This document shows positions 6,288 to 13,374 of a stretch of DNA of 14,770 nt, piece after piece. The stretch spans positions 1 through 14,770 of the forward strand of contig JADDPR010000283.1 of NCBI GenBank assembly GCA_016781775.1, read 5' to 3'. Origin of the DNA: Rubrobacter sp. (GTDB lineage: Bacteria; Actinomycetota; Rubrobacteria; Rubrobacterales; Rubrobacteraceae). The notes under the pieces were generated by a model. That model saw only the letters and a list, made by a program, of their open reading frames with translations, had not been told where the DNA came from and did no database searches. The translations under genes were made by a program, and so were the position numbers. Position 1 is the first letter of the stretch. The number at the start of each line of letters is the position of its first letter.

Positions 6288-8450
6288 CTACACCTTGCTC
6301 AAGGGGGCTATCTCCGGTACGAGGGTCTTCTGCTCCGCGCCGAAGCGGATGACGACCTTCCCCGCCGACGCCTCGACGACCTCGCCGACGCCGAACTTCG
6401 CGTGGCGGACCTTCTCACCCGGCGCGAACGAAGCACCGCCGGACGACGTACGGGCCCCGGCGGAAGACCGGCCCCTCCCGCCAGACCCGGCGCTCCCCCA
6501 GCCGCCGAGTCTGCTCCCGGAGCCGGCTCGCGATGCGCCGGGGACGGAGCCCGCCTTGAGCTCCTCCGGGATCTCCGAGAGGAAGCGGCTGGGCATCTGG
6601 TACTCCCGCTCCCCAAAGGTCGACCGGATCCTCGCGTAGGAGAGCGTCAGCGCCCTTCTGGCGCGCGTGATCCCCACGTAGAAGAGCCTCCGCTCCTCCT
6701 CCAGGTTCTGCTCGTCCAGCGACCGCGCGTGCGGGAAAGTCCCCTCCTCCATCCCCACGATAAACACGTAGTCGTACTCGAGGCCCTTGGCGTTGTGGAG
6801 CGTCATAAGCGTCGCCCGCCCCTCGCCCGTAAGCTTGTCCGCCTCGGAGAACAGCGCCTGCTCCTGCAAAAACCCGTCGAGGCTGGGCTTGAGCTCCACC
6901 CGCTCGTACTCGGCGGCGGCGTTCACGAGCTCCACCAGGTTTTCCAGGCGCGACTCCGCCTCCACCGTAGCCTCCGACGTCAGCTCCGTGCGGTACCCCG
7001 ACTCGTCCAGCACGGCCCCGAGAAGCTCGCTCGGCCCTATCTCCTTCGCCGCGACCCGCCAGCCCTCGAAGAGCTCGTGGACCTTCGCGCAGGCCTTCCT
7101 CGCGGCCCCGGATAGGCCGGCCTCCTCGGCCTCAGTCAGAGCGTCGTAGAGCGAGATCCCCTGCCGGTTGGCGTACTCCTGGAGCCGCCCGACCGAGGTA
7201 GCGCCGAGGCCCCTCTTCGGGACGTTTATGATCCTCTCCAGCGAGACCCCGTCGCTCGGGTTCGAGATCACGGAGAGGTAGGCCATGGCGTCCTTGATCT
7301 CCGCCCGCTCGTAGAACTTCACCCCGCCGACGATCTGGTACGGAACCCCCTCCCGCACCAACACGTCCTCCAGCGTCCGGCTCTGCGCGTTCGTCCGGTA
7401 GAAGACCGCCACGTCCCGCAAAGACTTCCCGGAGTCGACCACCCGCCGTATCTCCGACACGACAAACCGCGCCTCCGCATAATCGTCGGCCGCAGTGAAG
7501 AGACGGATCCTCTCCCCCTCCTCCCCAGCCGTCCAGAGCTCCTTGTGCTTGCGCGACGCGTTGTTCGCCACCACCGCATTCGCCGCATTCAAGATCGTCT
7601 GCGTCGAACGATAATTCTGCTCCAGCTTGACGACCTTCGCCTCGGGATAATCCCGTTCAAAGTTCAGTATGTTCGAAACATCAGCTCCACGCCAACTATA
7701 TACCGACTGATCGTCGTCCCCAACGACACACAAGTTACGATACGCGGCGGCGAGGGTGTTGACGAGGCGGTACTGGGCGTGGTTTGTGTCCTGGTACTCG
7801 TCGACGTGGATGTACTTGAAGCGGCGCTGGTAGCGTTCGCGGACCTCCGGGAAGACTTCGAGGAGGGCGACGGTTTGCATGATCAGGTCGTCGAAGTCCA
7901 TCGCGTTGTTCTCGTAGAGGCGCCTCTGGTAGAGCTCGTAGACCTCGGCGACGTTCTCGGCCATGTAGCCCTCGGTCTGCGTGAGGTAGTCGTGGGCGTC
8001 GAGGAGGCGGTTTTTGGCGTCCGAGATTTGGGCGTGGAACGAGCGCGGGTTGAAGCGTTTCGGGTCCTTGCCGAGCTCCACGATGCAGCGCCGGACGAGC
8101 CGGACTTGATCTCCCCCGTCGTAGATCGTGAAGCCGCCCTTGTACCCGAGCTTCTCCGCGTGTACGCGCAGGATGCGCACGCAGAAGGCGTGGAAGGTCG
8201 AGACCCACATCCTCTTCGAGTCCGGCCCCACGAGGAGCGCCACCCGCTCCTTCATCTCCAGAGCGGCCTTGTTCGTGAAGGTGATGGCGAGGATCTCGTC
8301 GGGCCCCGCGAGCCCCTCTTCGAGAAGGTGCGCGATCCTGTGCGTCAGGACGCGCGTCTTCCCGCTCCCCGCACCCGCGAGGATGAGTAGAGGCCCTTCG
8401 GTGGTCGTTACGGCGTCAAGCTGCGTGGGATTGAGCTGATCTAGAAGCAC
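6288..8450 (-). CDS. pcrA: ATP-dependent 3'-5' DNA helicase, UvrD/PcrA family
   Basis: A superfamily 1A helicase acting in nucleotide excision and mismatch repair, removal of RecA from DNA, and backtracking of RNA polymerase. The 720 residues are close to typical PcrA length. Seen: Q-motif region LNPTQLDAV (6-14), Walker A AGAGSGKT (25-32), TFTNKAA (57-63), TFHAFC (85-90), Walker B DEYQD (217-221), VGDDDQSVYSWRGA, QNYRS (about 281), TLHNAKGLE and VGITRAR. A glycine- and serine-rich linker (about 640-675) leads to a C-terminal Tudor-like domain beginning GEKVRHAKFGVGEVV, which binds RNA polymerase in known PcrA. The start is GTG, with no Shine-Dalgarno and an extended -10 only seven bases upstream, implying a leaderless mRNA. 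The bases encoding motifs III-IV (about 7590-7740) are unusually AT-rich. Confidence 0.96.
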   Translation of the reverse strand: MLLDQLNPTQLDAVTTTEGPLLILAGAGSGKTRVLTHRIAHLLEEGLAGPDEILAITFTNKAALEMKERVALLVGPDSKRMWVSTFHAFCVRILRVHAEKLGYKGGFTIYDGGDQVRLVRRCIVELGKDPKRFNPRSFHAQISDAKNRLLDAHDYLTQTEGYMAENVAEVYELYQRRLYENNAMDFDDLIMQTVALLEVFPEVRERYQRRFKYIHVDEYQDTNHAQYRLVNTLAAAYRNLCVVGDDDQSVYSWRGADVSNILNFERDYPEAKVVKLEQNYRSTQTILNAANAVVANNASRKHKELWTAGEEGERIRLFTAADDYAEARFVVSEIRRVVDSGKSLRDVAVFYRTNAQSRTLEDVLVREGVPYQIVGGVKFYERAEIKDAMAYLSVISNPSDGVSLERIINVPKRGLGATSVGRLQEYANRQGISLYDALTEAEEAGLSGAARKACAKVHELFEGWRVAAKEIGPSELLGAVLDESGYRTELTSEATVEAESRLENLVELVNAAAEYERVELKPSLDGFLQEQALFSEADKLTGEGRATLMTLHNAKGLEYDYVFIVGMEEGTFPHARSLDEQNLEEERRLFYVGITRARRALTLSYARIRSTFGEREYQMPSRFLSEIPEELKAGSVPGASRAGSGSRLGGWGSAGSGGRGRSSAGARTSSGGASFAPGEKVRHAKFGVGEVVEASAGKVVIRFGAEQKTLVPEIAPLSKV

Positions 8451-8457
8451 GTTGCGG

Positions 8458-8466
8458 AGTATAGCA
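8458..8466 (-). promoter_or_regulatory. Extended -10 promoter of pcrA
   Basis: On the minus strand the sequence is TGC-TATACT, a TGn extended -10 with five of six consensus bases. It ends seven bases before the GTG of pcrA, which puts the expected start of transcription at or within one base of the start codon. No TTGACA-like -35 is seen, as is usual for extended -10 promoters. Confidence 0.6.
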
Positions 8467-8476
8467 AGGAGATATG

Positions 8477-8491
8477 GCCCCTTACCGGGGC
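8477..8491 (-). terminator. Short hairpin after the methyltransferase gene
   Basis: GCCCC-TTACC-GGGGC lies between the methyltransferase stop (8501-8503) and the pcrA promoter. The 5-bp GC stem has no T-run, so it is at best a weak terminator separating the two transcripts. Confidence 0.3.
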
Positions 8492-8500
8492 AGCCGCACC

Positions 8501-9181
8501 CTAGCGTCGGAGCTCGTGAACCAGCACCGTCACGCTGCGACTCTCCGCCTCGACGACCGCTTCCTCCGTCAGGACCAGGAAGCCCCGTTTCTTCATCTCC
8601 GCGAGGAAATCCGGAGCGGGGTTGCGGCGAGGGTCGGCGATCAAGACGCGAGCGTCCGGCTTGAGCAGCCTCGGGATCAGGCCGGCCAGAAGCGGCACGT
8701 TCCCGCGCTCGTAGAGCACGTCGGCCGCGTACACGAGATCGGAGGCACCCTCCAGGTCCCCGAGCCCCGGAGTACGCCAGTCGAGCAGGCGCGTCTCGAG
8801 GTCGCGCCCCAGGTTGACCCTGGCGTTGTAAGCGGCGAAGTCGAGGGCGGCCTCGTAGTGGTCCGTCGCCAACGCTTGGGCGTCCCGTTCGAGGGCGGCG
8901 ACGGTCGGGAGCCCTACCCCGCAGCCGAGCTCCATCGCCATTTGGCCCGCAAGGTGCTCGCGGGCCAGACGTCGCGCGAGAGCGGTAGCGCTCGGCCAGA
9001 GCTCGGCCCAGTAGGGCAGACGCTCGTCCCGGGCGAACTCCTCTTCGTCAAGGAGGGCGTCGGCCGCCACGGGGTGGGTAATGGCGTAGGTCTTCCCCCC
9101 GACCTCTACACGAGATTCGGTGATGCCGGTACGTCCGCCGAGGTGAGCCTCTAGAACCTCCAGGCTACGCCGGTCTTCCAG
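8501..9181 (-). CDS. SAM-dependent methyltransferase, METTL/lysine-methyltransferase-like
   Basis: A class I methyltransferase with the layout of the METTL21/nicotinamide-methyltransferase-like group: a short N-terminal strand region (RVEVGGKTYAITHP), PYWAELWPSATALA, the SAM-binding loop MELGCGVGLP, an acidic residue ending the next strand (ATDHYEAALDFA), then ADVLYE. The substrate is unknown, and proteins and small molecules are both precedented. The start is unresolved. Between the rrf2 stop at 9192 and a GTG at 9070 there is no ATG, GTG or TTG in frame, and that GTG would remove a conserved-looking region. CTG at 9181 is given as the boundary. Another CTG is at 9163, and the ATG at 9298 would overlap rrf2 by 107 bases. 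It directly follows rrf2, so cotranscription is likely. Confidence 0.75.
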   Translation of the reverse strand: MEDRRSLEVLEAHLGGRTGITESRVEVGGKTYAITHPVAADALLDEEEFARDERLPYWAELWPSATALARRLAREHLAGQMAMELGCGVGLPTVAALERDAQALATDHYEAALDFAAYNARVNLGRDLETRLLDWRTPGLGDLEGASDLVYAADVLYERGNVPLLAGLIPRLLKPDARVLIADPRRNPAPDFLAEMKKRGFLVLTEEAVVEAESRSVTVLVHELRR

Positions 9182-9191
9182 GACTCGGCTT

Positions 9192-9689
9192 CTAACGGAG
9201 TGAGGAGGCGAAGGGGGATTGCGTCTCGGGGGTCTCCGGGGTGTCGGACCCGGCACGAGCGGCGTGGTCGGCGCGGCTCGCGCGCTCCGCCGCGGCAACC
9301 TGGGCGATGGTGTAGCGGCCGAAAACGCCTTCGAGGGCCTCGCGCGCCTCGTCCCAGATCTTGCTCGTCACGCACAGGGGAGCGTCGGCGATGTAGCACT
9401 GCCCGCCCGCCGAGCAGCGTGCCGGACGGATCTCCCCGTCGAGGACCTCGACCACGTCGAGGATCGTGACCTCCTCCGGGGAGACCGCGAAGCAAAAACC
9501 GCCCCGCGCACCGCGATGGCTGTGCAGGATCTTTGCCCGCCGAAGATCACCGAAGATCTGCTCGAGGAACCTCTCCGGGATACGCTGCCTACGTGCGAGT
9601 TCCGTGACGCCCAGAGGAGATCCGCACTCGTCGAGGGCGAGCTCCATAAGGGCCCGGACCGCGTATTTGCTCTTCTGAGTAAGCCTCAA
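9192..9689 (-). CDS. Rrf2-family transcriptional regulator, probably Fe-S-binding
   Basis: 165 residues. The N-terminal winged helix-turn-helix is typical of the family (LTQKSKYAVRALMELAL, then LGVTELARRQRIPERFLEQIFGDLRRA and the wing SHRGARGGF). Cys92, Cys98 and Cys106 (C-x5-C-x7-C) sit where IscR has its [2Fe-2S] ligands, C-x5-C-x5-C, so a redox- or iron-sulfur-sensing repressor is inferred. No isc or suf genes are nearby, so the target is unclear. Autoregulation and control of the following methyltransferase gene are plausible. The start is TTG at 9689, with a weak purine-rich GGAAAGAAG upstream. The last 25 residues are a variable tail rich in Ala, Thr and Pro. Confidence 0.9.
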   Translation of the reverse strand: MRLTQKSKYAVRALMELALDECGSPLGVTELARRQRIPERFLEQIFGDLRRAKILHSHRGARGGFCFAVSPEEVTILDVVEVLDGEIRPARCSAGGQCYIADAPLCVTSKIWDEAREALEGVFGRYTIAQVAAAERASRADHAARAGSDTPETPETQSPFASSLR

Positions 9690-9713
9690 AACTTCTTTCC
9701 GTTTCTAGCCACG

Positions 9714-9743
9714 CTCGTAGGACGAGTAGGAATGATTGTAGCA
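9714..9743 (-). promoter_or_regulatory. Extended -10 promoter and possible operator of rrf2
   Basis: On the minus strand TGC-TACAAT (9735-9743) is an extended -10 with five of six consensus bases, predicting a transcription start near 9728. Directly downstream lies CTCGT-AGG-ACGAG (9714-9726), a 13-base dyad covering roughly +2 to +14. That is a good place for a repressor such as Rrf2 to block its own promoter. The binding site itself is inferred. Confidence 0.5.
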
Positions 9744-9770
9744 CACGGCTACTAGCCCAAACCCGCCGAA

Positions 9771-9793
9771 TCGACGAGGTTAATCCTCGTCGA
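9771..9793 (-). terminator. Hairpin spanning the phoU stop codon
   Basis: A perfect 9-bp stem, TCGACGAGG/CCTCGTCGA, encloses a 5-base loop that contains the phoU TAA. On the minus strand it is followed by TTCGGCGGGTTT, a weak T-rich stretch. It probably ends or pauses the pst-phoU transcript, and could also protect the mRNA end. Confidence 0.5.
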
Positions 9794-10478
9794 CGTTCAG
9801 GTCCCGGTCGCGATACTGGCGCATCGCGCTCTCCATCCGCTCGCCCGTGACCAGAAAGACCGTACGCTCCCCGATGTCCACCCCGTGGTCCGCGATGCGT
9901 TCGAGGTAGTGGACCATCAACGCTGCCCGGACGCGCCACTCGGGGGCGCCGCCACCACCATCCGAAGGGTTCGCGACGAGGTTCATCGCCTCCGAGTAGA
10001 GGAGGTCGACCTTGTCGTCGCCGGCCTCGAGGTCCCGGGCGCTCTCGATGTCGCGGTTCTCGAAGATGTCGAGGCCCTGCCCGAAGAGGTCGCGGGCGGA
10101 GCGGGCCATCTCCAGGAGCGCGGCGTGGAGGTCCGGGTCGCGCTCGCACTCGGAGGTCTCTACAATGGCGCGGCAGATGTGCTCGCCCAGGGTACCGGCG
10201 CGCACCATGTGGTTGTTGACGGCCTGTATCGTGTAGATCAGCCTCAGGTCGCGGGCGACCGGGGCCTGGCGGGCCTGGAGGATCATGCACTCCTCGTCGA
10301 GCTCCGCCCCGCGCCCCTTGAAGCGCGAGTCGACGCCGAGGTCGCGCGAGGCGATCTCGGCGTCGTAGCCGTCCATAGACCTCGCCATGTCGTCGAGGGT
10401 GCCCTCCACCTCCCGGCCGAGGACGACGACCTCCCCGACCAGCCGGTCCAACTCCTGCTGAAAGGTCTCGCGCGGCAA
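9780..10478 (-). CDS. phoU: Phosphate uptake regulator PhoU
   Basis: A cytoplasmic all-helical protein that links the Pst transporter to the PhoR-type kinase and restrains uptake and Pho signalling when phosphate is sufficient. The 232 residues match a normal two-repeat PhoU. Repeat one contains CMILQARQAPVARDLRLI, and repeat two contains HYLERIADHGVDIGERTVFLVTGE, both close to the family signature. The chosen start is TTG at 10478 (LPRETFQQEL), because a GGGGGGA ribosome-binding site lies about eight bases upstream and it is 14 bases after the pstB stop. The frame continues upstream only as a shadow of pstB. It is the last gene of the pst operon. Confidence 0.93.
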   Translation of the reverse strand: MPRETFQQELDRLVGEVVVLGREVEGTLDDMARSMDGYDAEIASRDLGVDSRFKGRGAELDEECMILQARQAPVARDLRLIYTIQAVNNHMVRAGTLGEHICRAIVETSECERDPDLHAALLEMARSARDLFGQGLDIFENRDIESARDLEAGDDKVDLLYSEAMNLVANPSDGGGGAPEWRVRAALMVHYLERIADHGVDIGERTVFLVTGERMESAMRQYRDRDLNVDED

Positions 10479-10492
10479 CCTAAAAGTCCCCC

Positions 10493-11389
10493 CTAGCCGA
10501 AGCGCCCGGTGACGTAGTCCTCCGTCTCCTTGCGGTTGGGGTTGGAGAACATCTTGCTCGTCTCGTCGAACTCCCAGAGCCTGCCCGGATCGCCCATGTT
10601 CTCGATAAAAAAGAAACCCGTGTAGTCGGAGATACGTGCCGCCTGCTGCATGTTGTGCGTCACGATCACGACCGTGTAGCGCTCCTTGAGATCCTCCATG
10701 GCGTCCTCGATCTTCTGGGTCGAGACCGGGTCCAGGGCGCTCGCCGGCTCGTCCATGAGGATGACCTCCGGCTCGATCGCCAGCGTGCGCGCGATGCACA
10801 AGCGCTGCTGCTGGCCGCCGGAGAGGGAGGTCCCGCCCTGCTTTAGCTTGTCCTTCACCTCGTCCCAGAGCGCGGCCTGTCTGAGGGTCCTCTCGACGAC
10901 CTCGTCGAGCTCGCCCTTCTTGCGCTTCCCGCCGAGCTTGATGCCGGCTAGGACATTGTCGTAGATGGACATCGTCGGGAAGGGGTTCGGCTTCTGGAAG
11001 ACCATGCCTACCTTGCGCCGGACGCGTACCGGGTCCACGTCCGGGGCGTAGACGTCCTCGCCGTCGAGGATCACCTTGCCCTCCACGCGTGCCTTGGGGA
11101 CGATCTCGTGCATGCGGTTTATGCTGCGGATAAACGTGCTCTTGCCGCAGCCCGAAGGCCCTATGAGCGCCGTCACGCTGTTGCGGTCTATGCGCATGTT
11201 CACGTCCTGGAGCGCCTTGAACGAGCCGTAGTACATGCTCAGGTTCTCCACGGTAACCACGGGCTCCGCGGACTTTACGCCCCCGGAGGAACGCCCGGCG
11301 ACCTCCGTCGTTCGAGTATTCGGCCGGTGCTCCCGGTCTCCGGATCGTCCCTCTTCCCTCATGGTCTCCTCGGTGCGTTTCATAGTCAT
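10493..11389 (-). CDS. pstB: Phosphate ABC transporter ATP-binding protein PstB
   Basis: The ATPase that drives phosphate import through PstC/PstA at the inner face of the membrane. 298 residues with Walker A GPSGCGKST (78-86), Q-loop VFQKPNPFP, signature LSGGQQQR, Walker B VILMDEPASALDP and H-loop VTHN, all intact. The frame is open far upstream, but that part overlaps pstA and is a shadow. ATG at 11389 is chosen, with AAAGGA about eight bases before it and a 29-base gap to the pstA stop. A second ATG lies two codons in. The first 40 residues (many Arg, Glu and Thr) are a charged extension before the ATPase core and look dispensable. The true start may be slightly later, at 11362 for example. 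Confidence 0.95.
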   Translation of the reverse strand: MTMKRTEETMREEGRSGDREHRPNTRTTEVAGRSSGGVKSAEPVVTVENLSMYYGSFKALQDVNMRIDRNSVTALIGPSGCGKSTFIRSINRMHEIVPKARVEGKVILDGEDVYAPDVDPVRVRRKVGMVFQKPNPFPTMSIYDNVLAGIKLGGKRKKGELDEVVERTLRQAALWDEVKDKLKQGGTSLSGGQQQRLCIARTLAIEPEVILMDEPASALDPVSTQKIEDAMEDLKERYTVVIVTHNMQQAARISDYTGFFFIENMGDPGRLWEFDETSKMFSNPNRKETEDYVTGRFG

Positions 11390-11418
11390 CTTGAATCCTT
11401 TCTCCGGAATCCTACCCG

Positions 11419-12288
11419 CTACCGGCCCCGAACGCTCTGGCCCCTGAAGATCACGCGCGCCAGGATGCTGGTCCCCAGGACGATGAGCACGAGCAGCATC
11501 GCCGCCCCCCACGCCACCTCGACCACCTCCGGCGAGGGTTGGGCGCCCAGCTGGTAGATCTGGAGCGAGAGCGTCGTCGACGGCCCGTCGAAGATGTTCG
11601 CGCTGATCGGGAAGTTTGTCCCGAGTATCGTCAGGATAAGCGGGGCCGTCTCGCCCGCGACCCTCGCCACCGCGAGCAAGACCCCGGTTACGATGCCGCT
11701 CAGCGCCGTCGGCACGACCACGCGCAGGATGGTCTTCCACCGCGATACTCCGAGCCCTAAAGAGGCCTCCCGTATCGAATCCGGCACGAGCCGGATGATC
11801 TCCTCGGTCGTCCGGGTTATGACCGGGATCATCAACAGGGCGAGCGCGACGGAGCCCGCGAACGCGCTGAATCCGCCCGTGTTGACCACGATCAGGCCGA
11901 AGGCGAAGATGCCGACCACGATCGAGGGTATCCCGGTCATGGTGTCGGCGAGAAACCGCACCACGGTCCCGAACCGATTGTTGCCATACTCGGCAAGATA
12001 AATGCCAGCCATAACGCCGATCGGCACGCCCATCAAGGTGGCGAGGCCGACGATCACCAGCGTGCCTACGATGCCGTTTCTCACGCCGCCGCCGTCCCCG
12101 AAAAGCTGCGGCAGCCCGGTGAAGAACTCGGCATCCCACGCCCCGAGGCCCTTTATGACGACGTAGACGATGATCCAGGTCAGCGGGATGATGGCCGCGG
12201 CGGCGCATAGGTAGGCAAGCGTCGTCATTACCCTGTCCATAAGCTTGCGCCGCCCATAGCCGGATGGGTTACCGTGAATGCTGCTCAC
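11419..12288 (-). CDS. pstA: Phosphate ABC transporter permease PstA
   Basis: An integral membrane half of the phosphate channel, 289 residues with about six hydrophobic segments starting at about residue 21. The cytoplasmic loop that contacts PstB is present (EASLGLGVSRWKTILRVVVP), followed by the ARVAGETAPL segment common to PstA/PstC. The start is GTG at 12288, which shares GTGA with the stop of pstC (4-base overlap), indicating translational coupling and equal amounts of the two permeases. pstB follows after 29 bases. Confidence 0.95.
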   Translation of the reverse strand: MSSIHGNPSGYGRRKLMDRVMTTLAYLCAAAAIIPLTWIIVYVVIKGLGAWDAEFFTGLPQLFGDGGGVRNGIVGTLVIVGLATLMGVPIGVMAGIYLAEYGNNRFGTVVRFLADTMTGIPSIVVGIFAFGLIVVNTGGFSAFAGSVALALLMIPVITRTTEEIIRLVPDSIREASLGLGVSRWKTILRVVVPTALSGIVTGVLLAVARVAGETAPLILTILGTNFPISANIFDGPSTTLSLQIYQLGAQPSPEVVEVAWGAAMLLVLIVLGTSILARVIFRGQSVRGR

Positions 12289-13283
12289 GCCCTAACACCC
12301 CCCTTGGGTACCCGGCTGACGAGGCGAACGACCAGCCGGGCGCAGATGTTGATGAGTATGGTTATGACGAAGAGGATCAGACCGAGCAGGATCAGGAACG
12401 AGAGCGTGACGCCACCTGCCTCGGGAAACTGCCCGGCGATCTGGCTGGCCAGCGTGGCCCCCTGCGCGAACAGCGAAGTAAACAACTCCGGCTTGTTACC
12501 GATGATGAACGTCACGGCCATCGTCTCCCCGGCGGCCCGTCCGAGCCCCAGGATCACCGCCCCAAGCACGCCGTTCATGGCGTAGGGCAGGACTGCCCTC
12601 TGGAACGTCTCCCAACGCGTCGCCCCCAGAGCCAACATCCCCTCACGCTGGTCGCGCGGGACGGCCCGGAGCACGTCGCGGGAGACTGCCGCCACGGTCG
12701 GCAGGATCATGATGGCGAGCACGATGCTGGCCGTAAATACCGTAGCACCAAAGAAGGTACCGGAGAATAGTGGCGTCCATCCCAAGACACCCTGCAACGG
12801 CGGCACGACGTAGTCCCTCAAAAACGGCGCCAGAGCGAAGAAACCCCACAGCCCGTACACGATGGAGGGCACGGCGGCCAGAAGCTCGACGATAAACCCC
12901 AAAACACGGTTCACCCGCTCCGGCGCGATCTCCACAAGGTAGGCGGCAATACCCACTCCTATGGGACCGGCTATCAATATGGCCAGGGCCGCAGTAACCA
13001 GGGTGCCGTAGATAAAGGAGAGGGCTCCGTACTCCTCGGCGCCCGGGTTGTACTCCGAGCTCGTCAGCACGCCCCAACCAAACTCCTGACGGGCCACCGA
13101 GCTCTGAAGCCAGAGCTGGTAGATGATCCCGCCCATAATCAACACTATGAAGAGCCCGAAGAGCAACGCCACCCCGGCGAAGACCGTGTCGGTCGTATGC
13201 CCTCGACGCAGCCCCTTAAAAAATCCCAAAACGCCCCTCCTGACAAGCATATAACTCTTTAAAATCTGCCGTGATACGTTCAT
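12285..13283 (-). CDS. pstC: Phosphate ABC transporter permease PstC
   Basis: The partner permease of PstA, about 332 residues with around six membrane segments (first at about 32-55). Seen are EGMLALGATRWETFQRAVLP, the loop that couples to PstB, and LGRAAGETMAVTFIIG, typical of PstC. The periplasmic region after the first segment (QEFGWGVLTSSEYNP, then YGALSFIYGTL) is also typical. ATG at 13283 is preferred over ATG at 13298, because GGAG stands nine bases before the former and nothing comparable precedes the latter. The open frame continues upstream into a hairpin region and is not coding. It is separated from pstS by about 90 bases with two strong hairpins. Confidence 0.94.
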   Translation of the reverse strand: MNVSRQILKSYMLVRRGVLGFFKGLRRGHTTDTVFAGVALLFGLFIVLIMGGIIYQLWLQSSVARQEFGWGVLTSSEYNPGAEEYGALSFIYGTLVTAALAILIAGPIGVGIAAYLVEIAPERVNRVLGFIVELLAAVPSIVYGLWGFFALAPFLRDYVVPPLQGVLGWTPLFSGTFFGATVFTASIVLAIMILPTVAAVSRDVLRAVPRDQREGMLALGATRWETFQRAVLPYAMNGVLGAVILGLGRAAGETMAVTFIIGNKPELFTSLFAQGATLASQIAGQFPEAGGVTLSFLILLGLILFVITILINICARLVVRLVSRVPKGGVRA

Positions 13284-13310
13284 GAACAACCGCTCCATTT
13301 TACTGCACAA

Positions 13311-13343
13311 GGGAGGGGAGAGCCGTCCAGGCTCTCCCCTCCC
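13311..13343 (-). terminator. Strong hairpin between pstS and pstC, probable attenuator
   Basis: GGGAGGGGAGAGCC and GGCTCTCCCCTCCC form a perfect 14-bp inverted repeat with a 5-base loop. On the minus strand only TTGTGC follows, not a full T-run. It would therefore work as a partial terminator or as a 3' stabiliser of pstS mRNA, not a complete stop before pstC. Confidence 0.65.
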
Positions 13344-13350
13344 CCCGAAA

Positions 13351-13367
13351 CGGGATGCTTTGTCCCG
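13351..13367 (-). terminator. First hairpin after the pstS stop codon
   Basis: CGGGAC-type stem on the minus strand: CGGGA/TCCCG plus a G-T pair around a short AAAGC loop, followed by TTTC. It begins eight bases after the pstS stop codon. Together with the larger hairpin just downstream it makes a tandem structure in the pstS-pstC gap. Confidence 0.5.
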
Positions 13368-13374
13368 CCAGGGA

